Assembly: GCF_002237595.1 (NCBI RefSeq)
Contig: NZ_CP022529.1
Location: forward strand, 1,426,001-1,490,000
Reading direction: 5' to 3'
Origin: Labrenzia sp. VG12
Lineage (GTDB): Bacteria > Pseudomonadota > Alphaproteobacteria > Rhizobiales > Stappiaceae
Length of the DNA: 64,000 nucleotides
Shown here: piece after piece, positions 7,678 through 16,853 of the stretch
Layout: each line of letters opens with the position of its first letter
Numbering within the stretch: position 1 is the first letter of the stretch
Made by a program: the position numbers and the translations under genes
The notes under the pieces: model-generated
The model's database searches: none
Told to the model about the DNA's origin: nothing
What the model saw: only the letters and a program-made list of their open reading frames with translations

Positions 7678-8724
7678 TTACAGGTAGTTGAGGATGCTGA
7701 GACCCTGCATGCGGGCGGTCACCGCATATGTGGTTTCCAGCTGGGTCAGTGCGGTGTTCAGCCGGACTGAGGTCTCTTCCAGATTGACATTTTCCAGATC
7801 GTTGACACGGCTGTTCAGGATGTCGGTCTGGACCTTGAGGCGCTCGCTGGCGAGATTGACCTGCTCCTGGACATTGCCGAGCTTGCCCATCTCGCTGGTG
7901 ACGCCGGCAATTCCGGTTCCCAGTTTCTCGATTGCCTTGTCGACAACCGTCTTCCAGGTGCCGGGATCAAGGTTCTCGTTGCCGAGGTCGGACATCATCG
8001 TGTAGGCGGCCGCCAGGTCGCGGAAAGCCTGTTCATTGGCACTGACGGAACTCGTCACGGTTTCGCTGGCCGATATCCGGCTGACCATCACGTTGTCGGA
8101 CGCCGTCGACCAGGTGGCGCCCCAGGCCGGGTCCTGGAACATGGCGTCAAAGGCACCGTTCAGATAGGTGTCCATGGCCGCCGGCGTGATCGCCGAAACG
8201 GCAGGATTTGCCTGCGTGATGCCGAACTCGGCCAGGAACGCCGCATCGGCCGCAATCTTGTTCGGCGATGCCGGGTCGGCGTAGTCGGCGAGCGGTTCCT
8301 GGTCGGTGTTGATACCCGCGAACATGAAGTTGCCGTTGAGCTGCGTGTTCAACCGGGAGGTCAGCAGTTCCATGTTGCCGATGGCATCGGCCTTCACAAT
8401 GTCCGAACTGGAATCGTTCTCCCGCAACGCGACCAGCGTCGACAGGAAGTCCTGAGCATCGCTCAGGATGTCATTCATCGCCGCCTGGCTGACATCGAGC
8501 CGCGAGGCCGCCAGCGCATTGGTGTCGATGATGCCGTGCAGAAAGTGAAACTCCGCGCGGATCGAGACAGCTTCACCGGTCCGCGTGCCAAGATCGAGAC
8601 CCACGTCGTATTTGCGGCCGGAAGACAGTTCCACGCCCAGTTTCTGCACGAGACTGGCCTGGCTCTGGATCTGCCGGCGCGAGGCATCGGACAGTGAAAT
8701 TGTTGAGATATAGGTGGTTTTCAT
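7678..8724 (-). CDS. flgL: Hook-filament junction protein FlgL
   Basis: A 348-residue flagellin-like protein. The N-terminal helix (SRRQIQSQASLVQKLGVELSSGRKYD) and the C-terminal helix (SVRLNTALTQLETTYAVTARM) are the paired D0/D1 segments of flagellin-family proteins, and GNFMFAGINTDQEPL is characteristic of FlgL. It forms the second junction ring between hook and filament. It begins 6 bp downstream of the flgK stop, consistent with one message and with a shared chaperone. Confidence 0.92.
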   Translation of the reverse strand: MKTTYISTISLSDASRRQIQSQASLVQKLGVELSSGRKYDVGLDLGTRTGEAVSIRAEFHFLHGIIDTNALAASRLDVSQAAMNDILSDAQDFLSTLVALRENDSSSDIVKADAIGNMELLTSRLNTQLNGNFMFAGINTDQEPLADYADPASPNKIAADAAFLAEFGITQANPAVSAITPAAMDTYLNGAFDAMFQDPAWGATWSTASDNVMVSRISASETVTSSVSANEQAFRDLAAAYTMMSDLGNENLDPGTWKTVVDKAIEKLGTGIAGVTSEMGKLGNVQEQVNLASERLKVQTDILNSRVNDLENVNLEETSVRLNTALTQLETTYAVTARMQGLSILNYL

Positions 8725-8730
8725 GGCGCG

Positions 8731-10221
8731 TTACCTCGCTGCTGCCAGAAGGTCTTCAAGCATTGCATCGACGGCCGAGATCAGCCGGGTTGCGGCCGAA
8801 TAGGACCGCTCGATCTCCAGGAGCAGGGTCATTTCCTCGTCGATATTGACGCCCGTCTTGTTGTTGAGATTTTCCGCAGTCCGGCCAAGGATCACGCTTT
8901 GAACCTCGACATTGCTGGTCATGGTCTTGCGGCCGCTTTCCAGCCAGCTGACCGACGACGCCGCAAAGCCGCTCAAGGAATCTGTCGGATCAAGTTCAAC
9001 GCCGGCATCAAAGACCGTGTCCTGATCAAAAGCGGAGACAAGCTCCTGCAGGCGGTCGGAAAACCCGGCAGCGCCCGACGGATTGTAATTGTAATTCGGA
9101 TCCAGAGGGTCGGAGATGCCCCCGTCCCGCAACCGGTCAAGGCTGCCGCCCTGATCCGGGTCCGCATTGGCGTTGACGGCAATTTCAGCGGCCAGTCCCG
9201 GTGACAGCGTCGCCGCCGCGGGGATGCCCGGACCGCCGGACCAGGTGAAGAGACCCGCCTGGTCAGGCCCGCCGCCGCCACTCTGGTCACTTTCCGCGAA
9301 GGCTTCGATCAGCCCACGCGCGATTTCATCCAGCTGGCTTTGATAGGTAACGGCCACATCATCGCGCAATTCGGCCAGACCATGCAGCCGGCCGGACTTG
9401 ATTTCCATCACTGCGCCGGGACCGGCAACCGGGACCCCATCCACCGTGACTGTGTTGCCCACCGTCGTCGCGTCATAGACAACGGTCGGCTGGAAGGCCA
9501 CTTCCCGCGCCGTTGTCTCGAACAGGGTCACGCCGCTGTCGGTATAGACAACGACATCTCCGTGGCTGCGGTTGAGCGTGGTGATGCCGATCTCTTCTGA
9601 AAGACTGAGCAACACCTGATCACGGCTGTCCAGGGCATCGGTGACATCGGCCCCGGCCTGGGTCCCGCGGACAATCACGGAGTTGAGATCCTCCAGCTGG
9701 GTGAGCAGCGTGTTGATCTCCCGCACCGAGGTTGCCATGTCCGCATCGGCATTGGCGCGGACCTCCTGGACCAGTGCGGAGCCGGACTGCAAGGTGCTGA
9801 CCATGTCTTTCGACGATTGCAGCACGTCCTGCGCCTGGATGGCGTTGCCGGGATCGGATGCATAGGACTGCAGGGACAGTTTCAGCTCGCCGAGCCTTGC
9901 AGCCGCAGACATCTTGTTCTGCGTGTCGCCTGTGGTTTCGGACATGCGCGTCAGGCCGGCAAGCACGGCTTCCTGCGACGTTCCGACCGAAGTCGACTGC
10001 AGAAGCGACGAATAGAGCGCACTGTCGGTGACCCGGCCGATACCGTCGACCTTCAATCCGCCGGTCTGACCGCTGTCGGTGTAGGTCTGGCTGAGAAGTA
10101 CGGATTTTCGTGAATAGCCGGGATCCTGGGCGCCTGAAATATTGCGGGCGATTACCGAGGATTCCGTCTGCCGGGCCGCAAGAGCGGACTGGGCGACCTG
10201 AAGGGCGACTGACAAACTCAT
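8731..10221 (-). CDS. flgK: Hook-associated protein FlgK
   Basis: A 496-residue FlgK. The start (ALQVAQSALAARQTESSVIARNISGAQDPGYSRK) carries the rod/hook N-terminal signature, and the end (GVNIDEEMTLLLEIERSYSAATRLISAVDAMLEDLL) the FlgK-type C-terminal helix. The middle is variable and acidic. FlgK forms the first ring on the hook tip. It lies between flgE and flgL, the standard order. Confidence 0.95.
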   Translation of the reverse strand: MSLSVALQVAQSALAARQTESSVIARNISGAQDPGYSRKSVLLSQTYTDSGQTGGLKVDGIGRVTDSALYSSLLQSTSVGTSQEAVLAGLTRMSETTGDTQNKMSAAARLGELKLSLQSYASDPGNAIQAQDVLQSSKDMVSTLQSGSALVQEVRANADADMATSVREINTLLTQLEDLNSVIVRGTQAGADVTDALDSRDQVLLSLSEEIGITTLNRSHGDVVVYTDSGVTLFETTAREVAFQPTVVYDATTVGNTVTVDGVPVAGPGAVMEIKSGRLHGLAELRDDVAVTYQSQLDEIARGLIEAFAESDQSGGGGPDQAGLFTWSGGPGIPAAATLSPGLAAEIAVNANADPDQGGSLDRLRDGGISDPLDPNYNYNPSGAAGFSDRLQELVSAFDQDTVFDAGVELDPTDSLSGFAASSVSWLESGRKTMTSNVEVQSVILGRTAENLNNKTGVNIDEEMTLLLEIERSYSAATRLISAVDAMLEDLLAAAR

Positions 10222-10253
10222 GATGAAAACTTTCCGGTTGGCAGTAGCGCCCG

Positions 10254-11528
10254 TTAGCGGACCAGGTTGACGAGCTGTTCGAGCAGGTCAGAACCGGCCT
10301 TGAACACCTGCGAGTTGGCCGTGTAGGTGCGCTGGGATTCGATCATGGAGGTCAGTTCGTTGCCGAGATCGACATTGGAATCTTCAAGACCGCCGACCTT
10401 GATCTTTCCAAGCCCCCCCTCGCCCGCAAAACCGACGCGGACATCGCCTGAATCAAAGGACGGGCTGTAGACATTGCCTGAAAGCGGCGACAGCCGGTCC
10501 GGGCTCGGCACGTCGGCGAGCGGGATCTGGTAGATCGCGCGCCGGTCGCCATTGGTGTAAATGGCGTAAAGCGTTCCATCGTCGTCGAATTCAACATTTT
10601 TCACCGAGCTCGGCGCGTTGCCGTTGGCATCGACATTGGTCACGGTGAAATCGGCGTTCAGATAGGTCGACTGGTCGAGATCAATGTCGAAGGTTCCACC
10701 ATTGGGAACCGTGATGTTGATGTCGGTCGGGCTGGCGCCGGTCAGATTGCCGGTGGTCACGTCAAAGGTGAGCGTCTGGGTGTTCAGTGCCGGGGAGCTG
10801 TAGGGAAAGCCCCCGCCCGGCCCGGCATCCGCCGCGTCGTAGATGGCAACTTCCCAGTCTGAGTCCGCCGCGGTTTCGGAAACCTTGGAATAGTAGACAT
10901 CGAGTTTCACCTCATTGCCGAGATTGTCGTAGACGATCATCGACGTCTTGTGGGAATAGGTGGACGTTGCAGCGTTTGCAGACGGCAGATCCGCAGCCGG
11001 CACGATCGCGGCATCCTCACTCACATTCACGCGCAGGAAGGCCTCGCTGGTAGGCGTTGCTTCCAGCTGGTTCTGGGTGATGTTGATCCGCTCAAGTCCA
11101 CCAAGCCCGTTGGCAACCGTGGTCGGCGCCGTATTGCCGGTAATCGGGTACCCTTGCAGGTAATACCCGGCCGTGTTCAGGAGATACCCGTCACCGTCCG
11201 GAACAAAGTGACCGGCCCGCGTCAGAAAACTCTCGCCAGCCTCGTTGCCAACGACAAAGAAGCCGTTGCCGTCGACGGCCAGGTCGAGCTTTGACGTCGT
11301 GAAGCTGATATTGCCCTGCTTGGACACCTGGTACTGAGTGTGAGCTTCCACGCCGCCGGAATTGAACGACCCGGCACCTTGCGAAACCACCAGCGAAGAA
11401 AACTCCGACTGGGCACGCTTGTAGCCGGTGGTGCTCGAATTCATGATGTTTTCGGCGACGGTGCCGAGTTTGCTCGATTGCGCATTCATGCCCGAAACGC
11501 CGCTGCGCATCACTCCGAAAAGGCCCAT
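10254..11528 (-). CDS. flgE: Flagellar hook protein FlgE
   Basis: A 424-residue hook protein. The N-terminal rod motif (VSGMNAQSSKLGTVAENIMNSSTTGYKR) departs slightly from the usual ANNIAN wording. Phrases such as LAVDGNGFFVVG, LTRAGHFVPDGDGYLLN and the end ELTSMIESQRTYTANSQVFKAGSDLLEQLV are typical of FlgE. It is first in a seven-gene unit and has the shared promoter-like element 48 bp upstream. In Sinorhizobium the regulator gene rem precedes flgE; here only 168 bp of non-coding DNA separate it from the upstream lytic transglycosylase gene. Confidence 0.96.
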   Translation of the reverse strand: MGLFGVMRSGVSGMNAQSSKLGTVAENIMNSSTTGYKRAQSEFSSLVVSQGAGSFNSGGVEAHTQYQVSKQGNISFTTSKLDLAVDGNGFFVVGNEAGESFLTRAGHFVPDGDGYLLNTAGYYLQGYPITGNTAPTTVANGLGGLERINITQNQLEATPTSEAFLRVNVSEDAAIVPAADLPSANAATSTYSHKTSMIVYDNLGNEVKLDVYYSKVSETAADSDWEVAIYDAADAGPGGGFPYSSPALNTQTLTFDVTTGNLTGASPTDINITVPNGGTFDIDLDQSTYLNADFTVTNVDANGNAPSSVKNVEFDDDGTLYAIYTNGDRRAIYQIPLADVPSPDRLSPLSGNVYSPSFDSGDVRVGFAGEGGLGKIKVGGLEDSNVDLGNELTSMIESQRTYTANSQVFKAGSDLLEQLVNLVR

Positions 11529-11562
11529 GACAGGTCTCCTGTGTCCAAATCAACTGGTCACA

Positions 11563-11591
11563 GTCAAACCGGCCTAACTTGTGCGAAGCTG
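11563..11591 (-). promoter_or_regulatory. Shared flagellar promoter element, flgE copy
   Basis: Plus-strand ACTT at 11577-11580 and GCTG at 11588-11591, starts 11 bp apart, with spacer GTGCGAA. It lies 48 bp upstream of the flgE ATG. The first half has one mismatch to GCTT. The hexamer position reads TTTGAC. Confidence 0.55.
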
Positions 11592-11663
11592 TTCAGGCAG
11601 AATGCTTTTTCTTTCCATTCAAATACTTAATTGAGTAAAATTTTATCAATCAGGTACAGAGAA

Positions 11664-11690
11664 AGCATTGGCAACGAATTTACCAATGCT
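11664..11690 (-). terminator. Probable terminator of the fliF-fliK unit
   Basis: AGCATTGG (11664-11671) and CCAATGCT (11683-11690) form a perfect 8-bp stem with an 11-base loop, only 6 bp past the lytic transglycosylase stop. On the minus strand TTTCTCT follows the stem. The T run is impure and the loop long, so efficiency is uncertain. Confidence 0.55.
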
Positions 11691-11696
11691 GATCTG

Positions 11697-12266
11697 TCAG
11701 GCGCCGCAGAATTGCTTGGATTTCTGTGTCCAGTTACCAAAACCGGAGGCAACCATGTTGCGGATCACGGTACACACATAGCGTTTCTGCGCAGGATTGT
11801 TATTCGGGCCAGCGTGATAGCGCGCAACAGCCATCGTCCAGGACCCTTGCCGCTTGCGCAGATCCTTCAGGAACCTGGCCGCATATTGCACATTCGCGCG
11901 CGGTTCCAGCATATGCTGCACCGAACGGAACTGGTCGCCGTGATAGTGGTGATTGATCTGCATGCAGCCGATGTCGATCAGCTTCTTGCCATGCTGACGT
12001 GCTGCCAGAACGTCCTTTTCGGCCGCCGTCCTGCTTGGCGGAAACACCGATTTGCCCTCGATGTTCAAGGCGTAGGGATAAAGCGAGTTGCGCCGCCCTG
12101 TTTCCGTCAAGCCAACCGCATATAGCACGCCGAGCGGAACCCGGTACTTCTGAGCTGCGGCAACCATTTCGCGTTCACAGACATTCTGGACCTCCGCGAT
12201 GGCTGACTGCGAGCCGACACTAAAGATAGATGCCGTCAGACAGGCTGTTGCCAGTATCTTCCTCAT
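11697..12266 (-). CDS. Flagellar-locus lytic transglycosylase (SLT family)
   Basis: A 189-residue exported enzyme. Residues 1-23 are a signal peptide ending SQSAIA. The mature part has the SLT layout: the probable catalytic glutamate in AVGLTETG, then CMQINHHYHG, then RYHAGPNN. It would cut peptidoglycan to let the rod through, the job done by the muramidase half of FlgJ in enteric bacteria. I choose the ATG at 12266, which has AGAGGAAA upstream; a longer frame back to 12467 is arginine-rich and unlike the family. The start lies inside fliK (47-bp overlap). It corresponds in position to orf38 of Sinorhizobium. Confidence 0.85.
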   Translation of the reverse strand: MRKILATACLTASIFSVGSQSAIAEVQNVCEREMVAAAQKYRVPLGVLYAVGLTETGRRNSLYPYALNIEGKSVFPPSRTAAEKDVLAARQHGKKLIDIGCMQINHHYHGDQFRSVQHMLEPRANVQYAARFLKDLRKRQGSWTMAVARYHAGPNNNPAQKRYVCTVIRNMVASGFGNWTQKSKQFCGA

Positions 12267-13530
12267 GTGTGTTTCCTCTCGCTGTTTCACCTGACAGACC
12301 GCCATGCTCCTGCTGGTTCTGACCAGGTCTGTCCTGGTCCTGCCCGGACGCGTTACGGTCTGAATTCTGTGCCTGGCCCTCTGAAAACGCACCGTTGCCG
12401 GAAGCGTTCTGGCCGGATCCAGCGGTGTTTGAAGCTGTCGGACCTGCCTGGACGGCGCCTCTGTCATCGGCGGCCTGGATCGTGATCGTGTCGGCCTTGA
12501 ACCCGGTTGCCCGCAACATCTGGTCCAGCAATTGCCGGTCCTGTTTCAGGAGATCCGCCGTCTGCGGGTTGCTGGTTTGAAGCGTTACTTCAACGCTATC
12601 ACCAACCATTCGAAGAGACACTTTAACGGTGCCGAGCTCATGTGGCGTCAGCTGGATATCCAGCGTTTTCAGCACCGGCCCCTCGGCCCTGTGGGTAACC
12701 CCGGCCTGCCCCTGTTGCCCGTCGGCGGACAGGGTTTTCAAGGCTGTGGCAATCTGATCACCAACCTGTTGCGCCGGAGACAGGCGCATATTGGGGGCAA
12801 AATGCGTTTCCTGGCGCAGGATCTTGACCGTCCCAGATGCCTCTTCCGGGAGGAGCGACCGACGACCGGCTCCCGACAGAAGCGGATCGCCGACCGTCTC
12901 GGGCTCAACACCGAATTGCGCAAAGAGAGAACTCGTTCCGGTCCTGGCACCCTCAACTCCTTCAGGGCCTGGTGCTTGAGCTCCCGGCAGTGCTGCCTGC
13001 AAGTGAGCTGGCAATTGCGCCGATGGTTGCCCCGAACCTTGCGCGGAGGCCGCATTTCGAGCCGCCAACACCGCGTTTGCCGGCATCGACACCGCGGCCC
13101 CCGCATAAAGGGCCGCATCGCCGCTTAGAGGGGTTTGCGGTACCGACCGGTTTTCCTCTAGAGCGGAGCCATCGCCAGCGGCATCCCTGGCATGCATGTT
13201 GCTGGACACCTGGCGCAAGGCATTGACCAGGTTGGAAGTGGAATAGGTGACAGACGTGGACGGGCCTGTGTTGCTTTCAGCCGAGTTTGCATTTGCCTCA
13301 GACGTGTCGCCTGTTTCGGCGTTCGCCTGGTTCTGCCCCTGCCCGGACTGACGTCCGGACTGCTCACCACCGCCTTCGACCGGAGCCTCGCCGCGTTTCA
13401 TGCCGTGCAGGACGGACTGGAAGGCAGCAGCAGCCTCCTTGGCCGACGCCTGTCCGCTGCCGCCCGAACCATCTGCTCCTGCGCCGGACTTCGGGGCAGC
13501 GGGTACCATGGCATGGGTGTTAACGCTCAT
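12220..13530 (-). CDS. fliK: Flagellar hook-length control protein FliK
   Basis: A 436-residue FliK (called MotD in older rhizobial work). The first 270 residues are Ser/Gly/Ala/Gln-rich and low in order, as expected of the secreted ruler. The C-terminal Flg_hook domain is recognisable at LDIQLTPHELGTVKVSLRM and VTLQTSNPQTADLLKQDRQLL, followed by a polar Gln/Asn/Gly-rich tail. The chosen ATG at 13530 has GGGAG upstream. It overlaps the end of motC by 11 bp and contains the start of the transglycosylase gene, so the three are tightly coupled. Confidence 0.9.
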   Translation of the reverse strand: MSVNTHAMVPAAPKSGAGADGSGGSGQASAKEAAAAFQSVLHGMKRGEAPVEGGGEQSGRQSGQGQNQANAETGDTSEANANSAESNTGPSTSVTYSTSNLVNALRQVSSNMHARDAAGDGSALEENRSVPQTPLSGDAALYAGAAVSMPANAVLAARNAASAQGSGQPSAQLPAHLQAALPGAQAPGPEGVEGARTGTSSLFAQFGVEPETVGDPLLSGAGRRSLLPEEASGTVKILRQETHFAPNMRLSPAQQVGDQIATALKTLSADGQQGQAGVTHRAEGPVLKTLDIQLTPHELGTVKVSLRMVGDSVEVTLQTSNPQTADLLKQDRQLLDQMLRATGFKADTITIQAADDRGAVQAGPTASNTAGSGQNASGNGAFSEGQAQNSDRNASGQDQDRPGQNQQEHGGLSGETARGNTHEEDTGNSLSDGIYL

Positions 13531-14755
13531 CTTTGTCTCCCATGCTGCGCAAGGTCTGCTCACTTCGGTTCAAAAGGACTTCCGCCAGTTCCATATCTGC
13601 CGTGATCCAGTCACGCTGCGCCGGGTCGGCCATGGTGCTGGCAACGTTGAACTCGCCAATCACGTTTTCGGGTGGTTCGGGAAAATGCCGGACGGAATTG
13701 AGAACCACATAGACGCCATCCAGAACGGCACGATCTTCGTCGGACAGGATCCGAAGGTCGACGGACCAGAGCAGGTCCCTGTTGGCCGTGATCATTTCCG
13801 GGTCGAGGCGGGTCGCCGCCAGATAGATTTTCAGAATCTCGTGTTCCTTGGTGCCCGCCACCGCAAGCGAGAGCGCTCCGCCGGTCGCCTTGCGGGCAAC
13901 CTTCAGATGCCCAGCCAGGAGCGCTGAACGGGCCAGCCGAAGATAGAGGCCGCGGCGGCTGTCGGCATCAAACTCGTGCAGGACGGGGTCCAGCAGCGCA
14001 AACTTGTCTTCGCTCTTGACAAAGCCGAGCGTATCGAGCGCAAGCGCAAAGCGGCGCCGGAAATCCCCCGCATAGACAGAACTTCTGAAACGGCGCAGAT
14101 ACCGAATGCTGAGCACACGGAACCGGTCGACATCGGCCATCATGCCGGCCACGAACACTTCACGACGAAGCGCAGCTTCCTCGACCAGCGTGCCCGGCAT
14201 CAGCAGGCTGGCCACCTGCAACAGTTCCATGGCCTTGGCCGGTTCAGAGCGGATGTAAGGTGCTGCTTTCACCAGAGCCACATGCCCGCCAAGGCTCGGC
14301 GGCAGCTCAAGCGGATCAATATCCTTAAGCAGCTCCAGCATGTCCTCTTCCCGCCCTTCCACATAAGCCAGCGAAGCCTCCATCAGCCGTCGGTCAATGG
14401 CCGGAAACGGCTCGAGTGCAAGCAGGTGCCGCATGACCCGTGGATGACCACCGCTCAACAGATGCACCACGGCGGCCCGTGCGTTGCGGGGCTCTTGCCA
14501 GAGATCCGCCGGCACCTTGAGGAACATGTCATCCATGTCTGCAAGGAGCGTGCGTTGTGCCTTCATGGCATGGCTGTTGCCTTGCGCGATCTGTTCCTGA
14601 AGTGTCTGCAGGGAGCGGATCATTTCAAAGGGCTGGGTTTTCTTGGCGGTTACCGCGGGCTCTGCCGCAAGGCCGCTTGAAAGCAAGGCATTGCAGAGAC
14701 CAACACCCAGGACCGCAGCCAGGAGAGCCGATTTGATCTGGGGACCCAACCGCAT
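13520..14755 (-). CDS. motC: Periplasmic motility protein MotC
   Basis: A 411-residue exported protein with a signal peptide (about 1-30, ending SGLAAEP) and a long helical body. Phrases such as VVHLLSGGHPRVMRHLLALEPFP and LLPGTLVEEAALRREVF match rhizobial MotC, which works with MotB in the periplasm to set motor torque and is stabilised by the chaperone MotE (encoded at 21862-22404). The ATG at 14755 overlaps the TGA of motB by one base (TGATG). A GTG one codon earlier is possible. Confidence 0.85.
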   Translation of the reverse strand: MRLGPQIKSALLAAVLGVGLCNALLSSGLAAEPAVTAKKTQPFEMIRSLQTLQEQIAQGNSHAMKAQRTLLADMDDMFLKVPADLWQEPRNARAAVVHLLSGGHPRVMRHLLALEPFPAIDRRLMEASLAYVEGREEDMLELLKDIDPLELPPSLGGHVALVKAAPYIRSEPAKAMELLQVASLLMPGTLVEEAALRREVFVAGMMADVDRFRVLSIRYLRRFRSSVYAGDFRRRFALALDTLGFVKSEDKFALLDPVLHEFDADSRRGLYLRLARSALLAGHLKVARKATGGALSLAVAGTKEHEILKIYLAATRLDPEMITANRDLLWSVDLRILSDEDRAVLDGVYVVLNSVRHFPEPPENVIGEFNVASTMADPAQRDWITADMELAEVLLNRSEQTLRSMGDKDER

Positions 14756-16215
14756 CACTTACCTCCCTCCAGCAGGTAGATCTCGATACGGCGATTGCCG
14801 GCAGCAAAGGGGTCGTCCGGGACTTTCAGATGACGGTCGGCCGAGCCTTCCACACGGTCAAACCGCGCCTGGTCGACCCCGCCCCGTGTGAGCATGTAGC
14901 GCGCCATATGGGCCCGGGCTGTCGACAGGCGCCAGTTGTCATAGGTTTTGCTGCGGAACGGACGAGCATCCGTGTGCCCCTTGATCACGATCTGACCGGG
15001 CGTTTCCGCAACCACTTTGCCGATGCGCTCCAGCAACTTGACCAGTTCCGGGCGCGGTTCTGCCGAGCCGATCGCGAACATGCCGAAATTCTGGTCGTCC
15101 GTCAGGCTGATCAAGGTTCCATCCGCTTCGCGGCTAACCGTGATCTGTCCTGCGGTTTTCTCAAGTGATGTGCCATCCGTTTCAGCAAGGACCTCGGACA
15201 GCCGGGCCACGAGCCGATCGGTCTCCGGATCAGTCGCCGTGTCGGCGCTCCCGGTCGATGGGCCTTCAAGACCATCTGCAACGGTCTGTTCGGAGCGCCC
15301 CATCACATGGGCCACCACGGAATCGATGCGGGAGCCGGTTTCAGAGAGCTGACTTGTGCCGGATTGACTCAGGTCCGATGTTCCTTCCCCCGCACCTGAG
15401 AACAGTTCCTCGTCTTCAGAAATGGCAACAATTTGCGGCATTGCTTGCGTGTCCGTGACCCCGGCATCAAGCGTATTGCCCTCCTCGAGAGGCGCACCGA
15501 AGGCCGCGTTTCCTTCAAGGTCCACGTTGCTCGCGGTCTGGCCCTGATCGGGCGTTCCAAGTGCGGCCGCCTCCGAACCGTCGACACCGCGACCTGGGCG
15601 GAACTGCCAGAAAAGCGGGTCAAAGGGATCACGGTAGGCTTGGCCACCCTGGGCACCCTCATGTTTTTGCAGGCCGGTACCGATGCCCTGGGGATTGTCT
15701 TCCAGCGTTTCGGCAACGCGGATCTTCTCTGCCAGTGTGTCCAGGACCGCATAGGGATCGGAAAACAGGATCGATTCCGCATGTGTCTGTGTGAACTGTC
15801 CGGAGACCGGAACCCCGCCTGTCTCCGGCGTTTCCTCAACCGCTTCCGCCTTGTGTCCGGCTTCGTGGCCGGATCCGAAATTGTCGTCCTGATCAACAGG
15901 ATCCTCGGAGCCTCCAAGTTTGCCGGTAAACAGTTTGGTGCCGTTTTCGTTGGTGTCGCCGTTGATCTGCGGATCGTTCAGCCCCTTGCGATTGGGCGCG
16001 GTCGAGGCAAGCTTGACGGGATTGAAATACTGGGCCACGCCGCGGCGAACGCTGTCATCGGTCACGTTGATCAGCCACATCACCAGAAAGAAGGCCATCA
16101 GTGCAGTCATGAAATCCGCATAGGCGATCTTCCAGACGCCATGCGGCAGGTGGTCGTCTTCCCAGCTGTTCTTGCGCCGGACAATGACAACCTCGTTCGG
16201 AACCCCGTCCAGCAT
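14755..16215 (-). CDS. motB: Stator protein MotB
   Basis: A 486-residue MotB. After a short cytoplasmic start, one membrane helix follows YADFMTALMAFFLVMWL, with the aspartate of the proton path at YADF. A very long linker of about 250 residues, rich in acidic, Ser and Gly residues, leads to the peptidoglycan-binding OmpA-type domain (VIKGHTDARPF, DNWRLSTARA). Enteric MotB is about 310 residues, so the linker is expanded. I choose the ATG at 16215, which overlaps the fliH stop (TGATG). Its partner motA is not in this window. Confidence 0.95.
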   Translation of the reverse strand: MLDGVPNEVVIVRRKNSWEDDHLPHGVWKIAYADFMTALMAFFLVMWLINVTDDSVRRGVAQYFNPVKLASTAPNRKGLNDPQINGDTNENGTKLFTGKLGGSEDPVDQDDNFGSGHEAGHKAEAVEETPETGGVPVSGQFTQTHAESILFSDPYAVLDTLAEKIRVAETLEDNPQGIGTGLQKHEGAQGGQAYRDPFDPLFWQFRPGRGVDGSEAAALGTPDQGQTASNVDLEGNAAFGAPLEEGNTLDAGVTDTQAMPQIVAISEDEELFSGAGEGTSDLSQSGTSQLSETGSRIDSVVAHVMGRSEQTVADGLEGPSTGSADTATDPETDRLVARLSEVLAETDGTSLEKTAGQITVSREADGTLISLTDDQNFGMFAIGSAEPRPELVKLLERIGKVVAETPGQIVIKGHTDARPFRSKTYDNWRLSTARAHMARYMLTRGGVDQARFDRVEGSADRHLKVPDDPFAAGNRRIEIYLLEGGK

Positions 16216-16853
16216 CACGCAGCCTCCCCGTCGATCATCTCGACCTGGGCGAGCCATTGGCTCAGCCGGGTTTCGATTGTGGTCTCGTCGATGAGAGCGA
16301 CGAGTTCAACTTCATCACGGTGCTGGATGTCGATGCGGTCCTTCAGCGTCGGCAACTGGTCCACCACCCGTGAGACCAGCGTTTCCGGTCCGCGCAGACG
16401 GATGATCTTGTCCTGATCGTCTTCCGTCAGCTGGCGCAGGTTGCTTGCAAAGGCGGTGACCAGCTGGTCGACAATCCGTTCCTCCAAGAAGGGCTGCAGC
16501 AGTTTGGCGACCGAATAGGACAGGCGCTGCTCCAGAATATCGACAAAGCCCTCGATGGCCGCACCTATGTTGGCGGCTTCGCGCATGTCGAACCGGGTGC
16601 GCTCGTCTTCGAGCGCGCGGGCATGATCGGCGCGTTCCTGCTCCAGCAGCGCCTCATAGTGAGCCCGCGTGCGTTCACTGCCCTCGGCAAGGCCGCGCTC
16701 GAACTCCGCCTGCAGCCGATCCTCCAGGCTCGGTTCCGGCGGATGCTCGTCACAAGGTTCCAGAACGTCGGCCAGCGCGGCGTCATAGGCCCCGAAGGTC
16801 CTGAATTTCGGAACAGAAAGAACGGGAATGTGGGAGGCAACGGATGTCGACAT
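16215..16853 (-). CDS. fliH: FliH-like export ATPase regulator
   Basis: A 212-residue soluble protein with a central charged coiled coil (about 45-95, rich in Glu, Arg and Ala) and a C-terminal alpha/beta domain. This is the plan of FliH, the stator of the FliI export ATPase. The segment LLQPFLEERIVDQLV followed by VELVALIDETTIETRLSQW is compatible with the FliH/YscL C-terminal fold. FliH diverges fast, so the call rests on layout and on its place directly after fliF, as in many bacteria. Its ATG overlaps the fliF TAA. Confidence 0.7.
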   Translation of the reverse strand: MSTSVASHIPVLSVPKFRTFGAYDAALADVLEPCDEHPPEPSLEDRLQAEFERGLAEGSERTRAHYEALLEQERADHARALEDERTRFDMREAANIGAAIEGFVDILEQRLSYSVAKLLQPFLEERIVDQLVTAFASNLRQLTEDDQDKIIRLRGPETLVSRVVDQLPTLKDRIDIQHRDEVELVALIDETTIETRLSQWLAQVEMIDGEAA

